From positions 1 through 30,034 of IMG/VR virus record IMGVR_UViG_3300046011_000902: a stretch of DNA of 30,034 nucleotides. One strand, 5' to 3'. Below are positions 13,669-23,800 of the stretch, in pieces. The notes under the pieces are model-generated. The model saw only the letters and a program-made list of their open reading frames with translations, was not told the DNA's origin and searched no databases. Numbering within the stretch: the first letter of the stretch is position 1; each line of letters begins with the position of its first letter. The translations under genes were made by a program, and so were the position numbers. Origin of the DNA: a virus.

Positions 13669-14604
13669 ATGTCGAACGCTATGACTCTGTTTGCTAATCA
13701 ATCGTCGTCCGCCTTGGCCCTGCTGCAAGGCATCGAGGACAACCTGACCGATAAGATCGCGGGATCTGGCGGTAGCCGCCGTATCAGCATTGAGGGCAAT
13801 GTTTTCCGCGAAATCATCGGCGGTAAAGAAGTCCGTATCTCGGAAGACCGTGCACTACAAGTTGTGATCGTAAACGCAGCCCCCGTGTCCCGCACCTTCT
13901 ACGCAGGCACCTACATCAAAGGCCAGAAGTCGAAGCCCACATGCTGGTCAAGCGACACACAGTCGCCGGATGCAGCAGTGCCCGAAGATCAACGGCAGTC
14001 GAAGTTTTGCAAAGACTGCCCCCAGAATATCCGAGGCTCTGCTGCACAGGGTGATGGACGTGCATGCCGCTTTGCACAACGGATTGCCGTGGCACTGGCA
14101 AGTGATAGCGGTGTAGATGACAAGGTATATCAAGTCAACCTGCCTGCTACCAGCGTGTTTGGCGATTCGGATGGTCAGAAGATGCCGCTGCAAGCCTACG
14201 GTCGGCACCTCAAAGCGCATAACACGCATGTGATCAGCGTGGTAACGGAGATGCGTTTTGATCCTGCTGGTCAGATGAAGCTCGTGTTCAAGCCGGTGCG
14301 TCCGCTGAACGATGAAGAACTGAAGACCGTGATCGGCTTGCGTGAGCACCCCGATGCCATCAAAGCAATCACCATGACAGTGAGCCAGATGGACACGGAC
14401 GAAGCAGCGCCGGAATCAGCACCGGCACCCGTTGCGAAAGCCGCGCCCAAGGCGGAGGCTAAACCTGAACCCAAAGCCGCGCCAGTGGTGGAGGCCAAGC
14501 CAGAAGTAGTAGAAGAACCCAAGAAGGTGGTGAAGAAGTCTGCTGCGCCGGAACCGACGGAGAAATCGGATTTGGCAGACATCGTAGGTGAGTGGGACGA
14601 CTGA
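13669..14604 (+). CDS. Putative zinc-containing ssDNA-binding protein
   Basis: This 311-residue protein has an N-terminal domain (residues about 15-235) with four cysteines, C92, C114-x2-C117 and C133, which could bind zinc as in T4 gp32. A linker of Ala, Pro, Lys and Glu (about 240-295) leads to an acidic tail ending D-L-A-D-I-V-G-E-W-D-D. A flexible linker plus acidic, aromatic tip is the usual partner-binding end of phage and bacterial SSBs. It sits between the helicase and the primase. The assignment rests on architecture; a fold search is needed. AAGGAG lies seven bases before the ATG at 13669. A strong terminator follows. Confidence 0.6.
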   Translation: MSNAMTLFANQSSSALALLQGIEDNLTDKIAGSGGSRRISIEGNVFREIIGGKEVRISEDRALQVVIVNAAPVSRTFYAGTYIKGQKSKPTCWSSDTQSPDAAVPEDQRQSKFCKDCPQNIRGSAAQGDGRACRFAQRIAVALASDSGVDDKVYQVNLPATSVFGDSDGQKMPLQAYGRHLKAHNTHVISVVTEMRFDPAGQMKLVFKPVRPLNDEELKTVIGLREHPDAIKAITMTVSQMDTDEAAPESAPAPVAKAAPKAEAKPEPKAAPVVEAKPEVVEEPKKVVKKSAAPEPTEKSDLADIVGEWDD

Positions 14605-14615
14605 GTTCCAGTTTA

Positions 14616-14646
14616 GGGTGGGGTCGCTCCCCACCCTTTCTTTTTT
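14616..14646 (+). terminator. Rho-independent terminator after the SSB-like gene
   Basis: GGGTGGGG (14616-14623), loop TCGCT, CCCCACCC (14629-14636), then a ten-base T-rich tract (TTTCTTTTTT). The stem is a perfect 8 bp and nearly all G-C. It lies 11 bases after the SSB-like stop. No promoter is visible before the primase gene 22 bases further on, so the primase probably depends on read-through. Confidence 0.92.
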
Positions 14647-14667
14647 CAGTTACCACGACACCTACGA

Positions 14668-17547
14668 ATGGCAGCTATGGACACAAAAACATTTTTGGGG
14701 TCGATGCTGGGAGACGAAGGGACGTTCTGCTTGTTCGCTGTGCGGGATCGCACAAGGAAGCAGGAGTTTTACACGGACCTAGACGCCCTGATCCAAGCTG
14801 CTCACAGGCTGGACAATGAAGCATACGATGCGTATTTTGCGCTGGGGACATTTGATTCGGCAGGCTCTCGCGGTGCCGATAACGTCGTTCAACTCAAAGC
14901 GTTCTTCCTTGACCTAGACTGTGGGCCATCTAAAGACTACTCAACACAAAGCGAGGCACTGCACGGCCTTCAACTTTTCTGTAAACAATCGAAGCTGCCA
15001 CGCCCTACGGTTATCAACTCAGGGCGCGGGATACATGCGTACTGGCAGTTGGTATCCCCGGTGCCACGCAGCGAATGGCAACCGGTAGCGAATCAATTCA
15101 AGAGCCTATGCAAGTCCTTGGGGTTGCGAGCCGACCCCGCAGTCACCGCAGACGCAGCGCGGGTGTTGCGTATACCCGGGACACACAACTACAAGGACAA
15201 GCCCCCGACAGAAGTTTGTATGGTTGGAGCTGCCGGTGCGCCGATTGAGTTTGATTTGTTCTCTAAACTGGTCTTCACGGATAACCTGAATGATGTGATA
15301 ACCAGCGCGCCAAAAATTGTCGCCGCCGAACGGGATGCGATGATGGATGCGCTGGCAGGCAGCTACGTCAGTCGGTTCCGAACGATCATGATGAAGACCG
15401 TCAACGGCAAGGGGTGTGCACAACTAGCCAAAGTTATAACAAACCAAGCGGAAATATCCGAGCCACTTTGGCGTGCAGGACTGTCGATTGCGAAGTTTTG
15501 CGTTGACAACGACAAAGCTATACATCGTATCTCGGAGAAGCACCCGGACTACGACCCGCAGGTTACAAACGCGAAGGCGGCGCTGATCAAAGGACCGTAT
15601 CTGTGTGAGCGGTTCAATGAGTTTCAACCCGACGTATGCCCCACGTGTTCTCATTGGGGGAAAATCAAGTCACCCATTGTCCTCGGGCGTGAAGTTGAAG
15701 AAGCTAGCGAAGAAGACAACATCGTTGTACAGAAGCCGATTGGTATTGCTAACGCGGAACCCATTCAGTATGTGATCCCCAAGTACCCGCACCCGTTTTT
15801 CCGTGGTAAATCGGGAGGAGTATTCAAGCGCGGGAAGAAAGTTGTAAACGAAGATGGGGAAGTTGATGAAGAGGCCGCAAAGGACAAGTTGGTCTACTTC
15901 AACGACCTGTACGTTGTACGAAGATTAAAAGACTTAGAACTGGGTGAGCTGCTGGTCATGCGGCTACACCTGCCAAAAGACGGTGTGCGTGAGTTCACTG
16001 TTCCCCTGACCATAGTTGGTTCAAAAGACGAATTCCGCAAAAGCCTTGCGATGCAGGGTGTAGCGGTTCTCAACGTCGCAGAATTGATGGAGTACACCAT
16101 GAAGTGGGTTACTGAGTTGCAGTTTAAGGCGGAGGCTGAAGAAGCCTGCCGACAGTTTGGGTGGGTGGATGACACAGGCGAAGCGTTCGCTGTAGGGAAC
16201 ATGGTCATCTACAAAGATCGTGTCGAAGCCAATGCACCGTCCAGTGCAACGGTAGGGCTTTTCCCTCGGTTCCAGCCTAAAGGCACGCTGGATGGTTGGA
16301 AGGAGACGATGAAGTTCTACAACCGCCCCGGCATGGAAGCGCATCAGTTTATGGTGGGCTTATCGTTTGGGGCCGTGCTGATGGAGTTTCAGCCCATCAA
16401 CGCAGCGGCGTTTCACATGTACAGCAAGGATAGTGGCTACGGCAAAACCACGGGCATGTTGGCGGGCACGTCGGTGTGGGGCGACCCTGACCTGTTGATG
16501 ATGCAGGAACGGGATACGATCAACGCAAAGATGAACCGCGCTGAAGTGTACAAGAACTTGCCCTGCTACATGGACGAGCTGACTAACACTAAGCCGCAAG
16601 ACTTGTCAGACTGGGCGTATCAATTACCAAGTGGTTTGCAGCGCAACCGCATGGGGCCGAAAGGCAACGTCGAGAGGGTGCGGGGTAAGCCGTGGAAAAC
16701 GTTGTTTGGCACGACCGGCAACACGTCAATGATTGAGCGTATCTCGCTGTACAAGGCACTCCCTAAAGCTGAAGCGCAGCGGATCTTGGAATACCGGGTT
16801 GAGAAAGTATCGTTCTCTTCCAAGTCAGAGACAGACGAGTTTGCAACCGCTGTCAAGGAAAACTACGGCCACGCCGGTGTGCCTTACGTTCAGTACGTGA
16901 TGAACAATCTTGCGGCGGTGAAAGAGTTAGCAGACGCCACACAACGCAAGATTGACGCGCTTGCGGAACTGTCGGCGGAGAATCGGTTCTGGTCTGCGCT
17001 GGTGTCTCGCACCATAACCGGGTTGTTGGTAGCCAAGAAAGCCGATTTGATTGATTGGAAGATTGCACCCATCGTGGAGTGGTCGGTGCGGGCGATGCGG
17101 CTTGCACAGACTACCGTGCGCGAGATGAACGCAGATGCCGAAGAAGTGCTCACCAACTACTTGGCCGAACACTACGGGAGTATCTTGCGTATCAAGTCTA
17201 CCGATGATGCACGCAAAGCAGCCAGCGGGCTTGATCATCTGATCGTGCCGGAAGCTACGCCTCGGGGCAACACATTTGTTGCTCGGTACGAGTACGACGT
17301 GAAGAAGCTGTATTTACTCCCCAAACCGCTCAAGGAGTGGTGTGGGGCACAGCAAATCAACTACGCTGGATTTGTTGATGGGTTGAAGACCGGACGCACC
17401 AGAGCCACCAAAGCCAAGATGCGGCTATCACGAGGCACCGCCATGAACCTGCCGCCTACCGATGTACTTGTCCTTGACTGCGCGGAATTCATGAACGATG
17501 AAACTGAACAGGCTATGGCTACAACAGCCGCGCTTTTCCAAAAATAG
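14668..17547 (+). CDS. RepB-type primase fused to DUF927-like helicase
   Basis: This 959-residue protein combines two enzymes. The N-terminal primase (about 65-200) has D82-L-D84, S118-G-R-G-I-H123 and D162-A-A-R165-V-L-R-I-P-G-T-H-N, the archaeo-eukaryotic primase motifs of RepB_primase. A cysteine cluster C-x10-C-x2-C (about 312-326) may bind zinc. The C-terminal half has a Walker A S-K-D-S-G-Y-G592-K593-T594, a Walker B C-Y-M-D636-E637, then L-P-S-G and G-T-T-G-N as in DUF927 helicases. It should unwind the fork and lay primers for the family A polymerase. ATG 14668 is weakly supported by its ribosome site; ATG 14677 is an alternative. Confidence 0.92.
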   Translation: MAAMDTKTFLGSMLGDEGTFCLFAVRDRTRKQEFYTDLDALIQAAHRLDNEAYDAYFALGTFDSAGSRGADNVVQLKAFFLDLDCGPSKDYSTQSEALHGLQLFCKQSKLPRPTVINSGRGIHAYWQLVSPVPRSEWQPVANQFKSLCKSLGLRADPAVTADAARVLRIPGTHNYKDKPPTEVCMVGAAGAPIEFDLFSKLVFTDNLNDVITSAPKIVAAERDAMMDALAGSYVSRFRTIMMKTVNGKGCAQLAKVITNQAEISEPLWRAGLSIAKFCVDNDKAIHRISEKHPDYDPQVTNAKAALIKGPYLCERFNEFQPDVCPTCSHWGKIKSPIVLGREVEEASEEDNIVVQKPIGIANAEPIQYVIPKYPHPFFRGKSGGVFKRGKKVVNEDGEVDEEAAKDKLVYFNDLYVVRRLKDLELGELLVMRLHLPKDGVREFTVPLTIVGSKDEFRKSLAMQGVAVLNVAELMEYTMKWVTELQFKAEAEEACRQFGWVDDTGEAFAVGNMVIYKDRVEANAPSSATVGLFPRFQPKGTLDGWKETMKFYNRPGMEAHQFMVGLSFGAVLMEFQPINAAAFHMYSKDSGYGKTTGMLAGTSVWGDPDLLMMQERDTINAKMNRAEVYKNLPCYMDELTNTKPQDLSDWAYQLPSGLQRNRMGPKGNVERVRGKPWKTLFGTTGNTSMIERISLYKALPKAEAQRILEYRVEKVSFSSKSETDEFATAVKENYGHAGVPYVQYVMNNLAAVKELADATQRKIDALAELSAENRFWSALVSRTITGLLVAKKADLIDWKIAPIVEWSVRAMRLAQTTVREMNADAEEVLTNYLAEHYGSILRIKSTDDARKAASGLDHLIVPEATPRGNTFVARYEYDVKKLYLLPKPLKEWCGAQQINYAGFVDGLKTGRTRATKAKMRLSRGTAMNLPPTDVLVLDCAEFMNDETEQAMATTAALFQK

Positions 17548-17761
17548 AGTACGGTTCCATGACCTTGCACCAGACGGGGTTTGTATCCGGGTCGATTGGG
17601 ATAAGTTTGTGCCCGGGGCGTCGCTGTTCGTCCCGTGCATTAACAGTGTGGAGTGCGTGCGGCAGGTGCACGAGATCGCGTCCCGCCACGATTGGGTGTG
17701 GGAATGCCGCATTCACATAGAAGGGGGTAGGTGGGGGGTACGCTTTTGGCGCATCCTGTGA
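17498..17761 (+). CDS. Small conserved phage protein ending WGVRFWRIL
   Basis: This 87-residue frame overlaps the primase end by 50 bases. Residues about 32-87 look conserved: V-D-W-D-K-F-V-P-G-A-S-L-F-V-P, then W-E-C-R-I-H-I-E-G-G-R-W-G-V-R-F-W-R-I-L. Similar small proteins occur in many phages, function unknown. The ATG at 17498 is the only in-frame ATG upstream of this conserved part and has no clear ribosome site, so the true start is uncertain. It is the last rightward gene before the terminator at 17805. Confidence 0.6.
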   Translation: MKLNRLWLQQPRFSKNRVRFHDLAPDGVCIRVDWDKFVPGASLFVPCINSVECVRQVHEIASRHDWVWECRIHIEGGRWGVRFWRIL

Positions 17762-17804
17762 TACCATGAAATCTGCTTCATGGTTCTCCTTCAGGGAATG
17801 GTTG

Positions 17805-17832
17805 CCCCCGGCTTGCCCGGGGGTTCTTTTTT
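17805..17832 (+). terminator. Rho-independent terminator at the convergence point
   Basis: CCCCCGG (17805-17811), loop CTTGC, CCGGGGG (17817-17823), then TTCTTTTTT. It ends the rightward transcript. Its last bases overlap the stop codon of the leftward giant gene (17831-17833). On the opposite strand the hairpin has no T tract downstream, so it looks one-directional. Confidence 0.9.
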
Positions 17833-20800
17833 AATCCTCGCTGAAAATCGAGACATCCCGGTCAAACTCCGCCGCGTTGCGCAACAACTCATCGCGCAAC
17901 AGCTTGTTCAACGTGATGCCGTGGTACATCGTTGCCGACGTGCGCATGTGCTGAGCCATTGAATTCAAAATAGTTTCGGCAGTGACAAGCCCCGGGCGCT
18001 TCACATTCATCTTCAACAAGTCTTGCATGTACTCTGACGCACCCTCAGAGTCTCCCATGCGGGTCGCCACGTAGAACTGTTTGAGCAGCTTTGTACGCTT
18101 CTCAAGTACGCTGCGCTCAATGTTCTTCTCAACGGCGTTGACTTCCAACTGACGAATGTACTCCGCAGGAGCGAACCCGAAGGCTTGCGCCAAGGAGTGC
18201 CCTACGCCAATGTCGCCAACAATCGGATCGCCACGTAGGGTGTTGGCGCCCTCGCTTGCAAAGCGGTAGCCCTTCATTACATTACCCGCTGCCGCAGGCA
18301 CCACCTGCTCCAGCCCACGCTGAACTTCCCCCTCCGAGATAAGTTTTGCGCCGCGTATCATGCGATCCGCCACGCCGTACACCGGACCCCCGACCAACTG
18401 CAAGAAGCTAAGGATCTCGTTGTCTTGGCTGCGATAGCCGGTGCTGTGAAAAAGCAGGTCGGTCAGACCGATCCGGCTGGCAATCGCAGTGCCGGTCAGG
18501 TAGTTGAGTGCACCGTTGAACAGGCCCTCACCCGTGTACTTCCGAACGGACGTTTCGAAATCGTCTTCGTCGTCTTCTTTCAAAAACAAGTTATAGAGCG
18601 CCGCTAGGATGCCAAACATTGGCACGCCTTGAACTCCGGCCAGCAAAGCGGACATCCCATAGACCCCGGCAATCTGACGTTTGGCCGCTGCTCGTACGTC
18701 TTTGTCTTCTGATGCGATGGCATCCCGCGTTGTCTTGAACAGCATGTAGTACATCGATACGCCGTATCGCTTGTACATGAAAACCATTTTGCCTAGTGAG
18801 TTCTTAGCAAGCAACGGCGCACTGTTGGCAGAGGCTCCACCGTTCAAAAGTTCAGTCAACTCCACTGCCTTACGTGCAGCCGCTTCACGATCTTCAGCGG
18901 TCAGCTTGGGGTTTTCTTTACGCATCCGGTCAAGCTCAAGCCGGTACGCCGCGATCAGCGAAATCTGCCGATTCATCCGTTCGCCGTGGTGAAACACAAA
19001 CCCCGACCATGCGTTGACTTTGGCTAACGGAGAATCAGCGGTGCCCGATTCAAGCACGTCGCTGGTCATGGAACGACTCAACAGCCCATACGAACTTGCC
19101 AGATCAGAAAGCTCACGCATCTCAAGGATGTCTGGCGACATTCCCAACTTCTCCGCCATCTTGAGCCGCTCAGCTTCAGTCGGTTGCCGCCCAAAGCGTT
19201 TGACATGCGCTTCAACTTCCTTGTCAAAGTCAAGGTATGGATAGTTGTCGATTGAGTATCCCGCTTTGAGTTCTGCCGGATCACCTCCGCCTACGGTCTT
19301 TGCCTTGCGCTTCAGACCGCTACCAAAAAACAATCGTGTTGCTGCACCGATTGCCTTGTTTGCTTGGCCGTAGCCGTATTGCCCGCCCAAATACGGCATG
19401 ATGACCAGCGGTAACTGTGTGGTGTTGACCAGCGCCGACGATATATTGAAGCCCAGCGTAAACCCAAACGCGGTAGAAGTTGCCGCTTTAGCAAACGGAG
19501 AGATGTTAGGCGACACCATTGATTTGATGTGCCCATCCAACACGTCAAACACCATCCGCGTCTGTTCGTTTTCCGTTTGCTTTTTAACGTGTTCCTCCAT
19601 TCGATCCCGCAGCTTGTACATCTTGGCGCTGTACTCAAGATTGGCGAGCTGATGCGCCATGCTCATGGACTTTTTGTAGAACACTTCCGACGCATCGGTC
19701 ATGAAGCCCAGCGTACCCAAGCGTTTGCGGAACGACTGCGCGAACGATGATTCAGGCAGCGTGTCAAGAAACACCCGCATGATCTCATCTGTCACATTTG
19801 GAGCAACGCCGTTTGCATCAAGCACCTTCAGCACACTGTTCACAAACGACGTGGAGGGTGCCGACTTGTAATCTTGTTTCGCGGTAGGCGCAGACTTCTG
19901 AATGGTCTTAGCATCAACCCCGGGGGTCACTGCCAACTCTTTCATTGCACGGTCGCGTTCAACCGACGTGCGAAACGCCATCTTGTAGTATTCCAAGTTA
20001 CCGTCCGGTCCCTTGGCGTGGAATGTAACCCAGTGATCACCTTGCCGCATCAGCGGGAAGTACGGTTCAATCTTTCCTTTTATCGCCAACCGTTGATAGA
20101 CCTCGTTGCGGAGCTTGGTCACCTCAGCCGGATCTTTGACTGACGCACTGATGCGGCTAAAAAGTAGATCGATCAGCTTCTCGTGTGACTCCGCATAGCT
20201 GTCACGCAACTGCTTGTAGATGGCTTGCCCATCCGGGCCAAGCGCCTTCCAATCCGTTTGTAGTTTGTCCCACACTACTTGCTTGTCTTCATTGCCTTTG
20301 GTCTGCTTGTCTTTGTAGTTGCTGCGGGGCTTGCTTGGGTCAACTTCATCCAGCGTGGACTCAGAGATCATTTTGTTGAGTAACGCTTCCTTAGCCGGGT
20401 TGCCCTTGATCCATTTCTGTAGAACGCTATACGTGGCATCGACTGCACGGCGGCGCTCGTCAATTGCTCCGTTCCACTGCTTCTCTAGAGTGTCGAGTTC
20501 CTTTGCCATCGGAATGCCGTTGTCTTGCGCAACGTCCGTCAGCGCATTGACCGGCAAACTCTTTAGCACGATGTTTTTTGTGGCGTTCGGCACCGTGCTG
20601 CGTAGGAAGTTATAGAAGTTGGCAACGAACTGATTGCCCATACCGGGCATCGTTAAGATGCGATCATCCATTGCACGGAAGACATTCTTCGCTGTGCCAA
20701 GCACCGACGCTTCGTACATCGAGCCGTTGATCGCCATCCCCGGCGAAATGACCTGCATGATGAGAACATCTGCAACGTCAAGCGCGGACCCCACGCTCTT

Positions 20801-23800
20801 GGATGGCATACCAATCATGCGCCGCAGGAAGTTACCCACCGCGTTGAAGAATTGCCGCATCGCACTGAGCGGACCACCCATCGGATTGATCTGTGACAAC
20901 TTCTGCTGGAATTCAGGATTGCTGAACACCTCGGACACAAACTCATCCAACGACTTTGCGCCGTACGCCGTATCAAGCGATCCCTTGACGCTGTTAAACA
21001 AATTTGTCAGTTGTTTAGTGAGGGGGTGACTCTTATTGCTAAGAACTTTATGCACGGCAGCGTGCACGGCTTCATGCAACAGCGCATGAGCGTTCATCCC
21101 ACGCTCAGCATCCAAGCGGATTGTGTTGGTCGTGGGGTTATAGTCTCCGGCAAGACTGGCACCGGACGGTGCACGCAGGTCTTTGACGATCTCAACCTTG
21201 ACGCCACCCAACGCCCCCGCAAGTGCCCGCGCAATCTGCGCGTTCCGGCCTAGCAAGTTGCTGGCAAACTTCATGAGTGCATCAACAAGATTGTTGGCCT
21301 TCAACGCCTGCTCGACTCGTGGATGTAGTGGCCGGAATACACGCACCGCTTCAGCCGCCAACTCGTCGTTCTCAAACGACTGCTTATATCGAACTTCGTA
21401 TTGCGCCGTGTTCAGTGCATCTACAAACCCAGCCGATCCAATCTCTTGCTCCAGAAACTTTTTATAGTATTTGAGGAACTTCTCGGTTTGTTCTTTGGAC
21501 AACGACTTGTAGTATTGCTCGGCAAACTTGCCGTTCGTGCCCGGGCCGTTAGCGTTTGTTTTACCAAACTTGAAGTCTGGCATTTTGCCTTCAGCAAGTA
21601 GATTGAGGTGCCGCCCCGCCTCAAGATGCCCACGAGCATCGGGCATCGATGCGTAGTAAATGTCTGCGGCGAGCATCTCAAGCGCGGTATCAACACCTGT
21701 GCCGGTATCGTTGAAGTCTTCGGCTAGTGCAACATAGGTGTTTGCAGCGCGGTCAGCGGGCGCTTCGCCTTTCGGCTTGACTTGCTTAGCCCCTGCGGGT
21801 TTACCTTCGCGGAACACGCGCCCTTGCGGCGTTTCCTTCAGTGCACCCGGCTTACGCCCTTCTCCCACTCCAGCGACACCAGCAGGTTTGCCACGATCTC
21901 CCACTCCAGATGGTTTAGGTGCTTCAGTTCGGGCGGCACCAGCAGCAGTTCCAGCCGCCCTTGATTCTCGCTTGCCTTCTTTGCCACCTTCAGCGCCAGC
22001 TCCAGCTCGTGCACCGACATCTCCCGTGTCCGCACCACGTCCTCGTTCTTGTCCACTTGGCTCTCCACGTTCAGCCTCCTTTTTTGTAGCCTTCTCACCT
22101 TTGGGGGGTGTCGGCGTAACGCCACCGCGTGGCCCAAACATTTCACGTTGCTTTGCCAACCCACCAAACGCTTGCATAGCCATCCGCTCGATGGCGTCTT
22201 TGGTGTTCTGCGTTACGTTGGGGTTGGCGCGGACCTTGGCAAAGATGTTTGCAATCGCAGGTTGCTGATTGGGATCAGCCATGTCCATGCCCAGCAATTG
22301 CTTGTAGAACCCAGATTGCTTCGGCAACCCCGTACTGTCAAGCACATCCGCAGTCAACTTGGTGGCAAACGGTTTCTCTTCTTGCGCGGCCAACTCCTCC
22401 TCGGAGAAGGCTTGGGGCGCTGCACCCTTGGGCTTGCCCATACCCGGGAACCCGATCTGCTCCGGCTCGCGTGTTTCTTTCTTTTCGGGGATGGCAGCTT
22501 CCATCTCTGCCGATTCGGCAGGCGCAGTGGGCTCCGCTTCAGGGGCGGGCTTTTCCATCAACCGCAAGTCATAAGCACGGTTGATAAGGTTGCGTTCTCG
22601 CTCAGTCAAGTTCGGTCTAACGAACCCTTCAAGTTTGAGCTTTTGTACAAACGCTTTTGGTATGTTCTGTACGTCTGACTCGATGATCGGCAGCAGCACT
22701 TCAAGCCGCCTATCTTGTGATGTTTTCTCACGTGCAGCCTGCAATCGTGCGTCGGTTTCGGCCAAGTCAGATTCAAACTTTAGCCGCTCACGTTCAGCTT
22801 TTGCCTTCGCCGCGTCGGCTTTTGCCCGCTCGGCACGAGCTTCAGCATCTCGCGCATCCTGCGCATACATATCGTTGATGAGGTCATCAACGGTCATGCC
22901 GCCTTGGAGATCAAGGCCCAACTGTTGCGCGGTGTCCACAGGTTCTTCTGCGCGAGTGGGTTCGGCTGCACGCGCTTCTTCACGCGGACCGCCGCGTTCA
23001 AACGGCATTTCGATTTGCCCCGGCTCAGCGGGATACAGCAGTCCAGCTTCACCTTCGCGTGCACCTGCAAACGTTTCGGTCAGACCCGCCTCTTTACCCC
23101 GCCGCATAAGATCTAACGTAACGGGATCAACCCCTGCAAACCGGTCAGACGTACGCAAATCGGCTTCGCGTTGGCGTTGTACCCGCGCTGCCTCAAGTTC
23201 TGATTGTGCGGCTTCTTTACCCTTCTGCTTGCTGTACTCGTCAAACTCTGCCTGCGTAGTTATGACAGAGCCGTCCGTTGCCACGAACGGAGTGAACGGT
23301 TGCTTCTCGTAGCCAAGAAGAAGTGGGGACTTTGATTCTTCTTCGGTAGGTGTAGTGGGTGCGGTAGGCGTAGTTGGTTGAGCCCCGGCACCACGTCGTC
23401 CGGGGATTGCCATATCAAGAAGCAAGCTGGCGATGACACCAACCCCTGCGCCCGTGGCCCCCGCTTCGCCTGCACCAGTAAGAAGTTCCTGCTCAGGCTT
23501 ATACACCCCCTTGGCGATTGCGTTTTGTGCAACTTCCTGCGCTGCCTCAGTAGCGCCTTCGATGCCGCCCGAGATCAATGCACGTCGAATGAACCCAATT
23601 GCCCTACCCGCACCGCCCGGAAACGCCGCAAGCGCCATGTCAATGGCCGCGTCAAATCCACCGGGGATGACACCCAACCCTGTTGCAGCGCGTCTCTGTT
23701 CTTCTGTTGCACCACCACGCTCTGCGCGTTCGCGGGCTTCGCCTGCACCGGCGGCAAGACCTACACCGACACCTGCCGCGATACCCGCTGGGCCGAGGAA

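Noticed and set aside
17713-17781. Minus-strand mini frame of 22 codons with AAGGAG before its ATG
   Set aside because: The ribosome site is good, but the peptide is short and has no visible feature, and it lies downstream of the giant gene. It could be translated; there is not enough evidence to list it.
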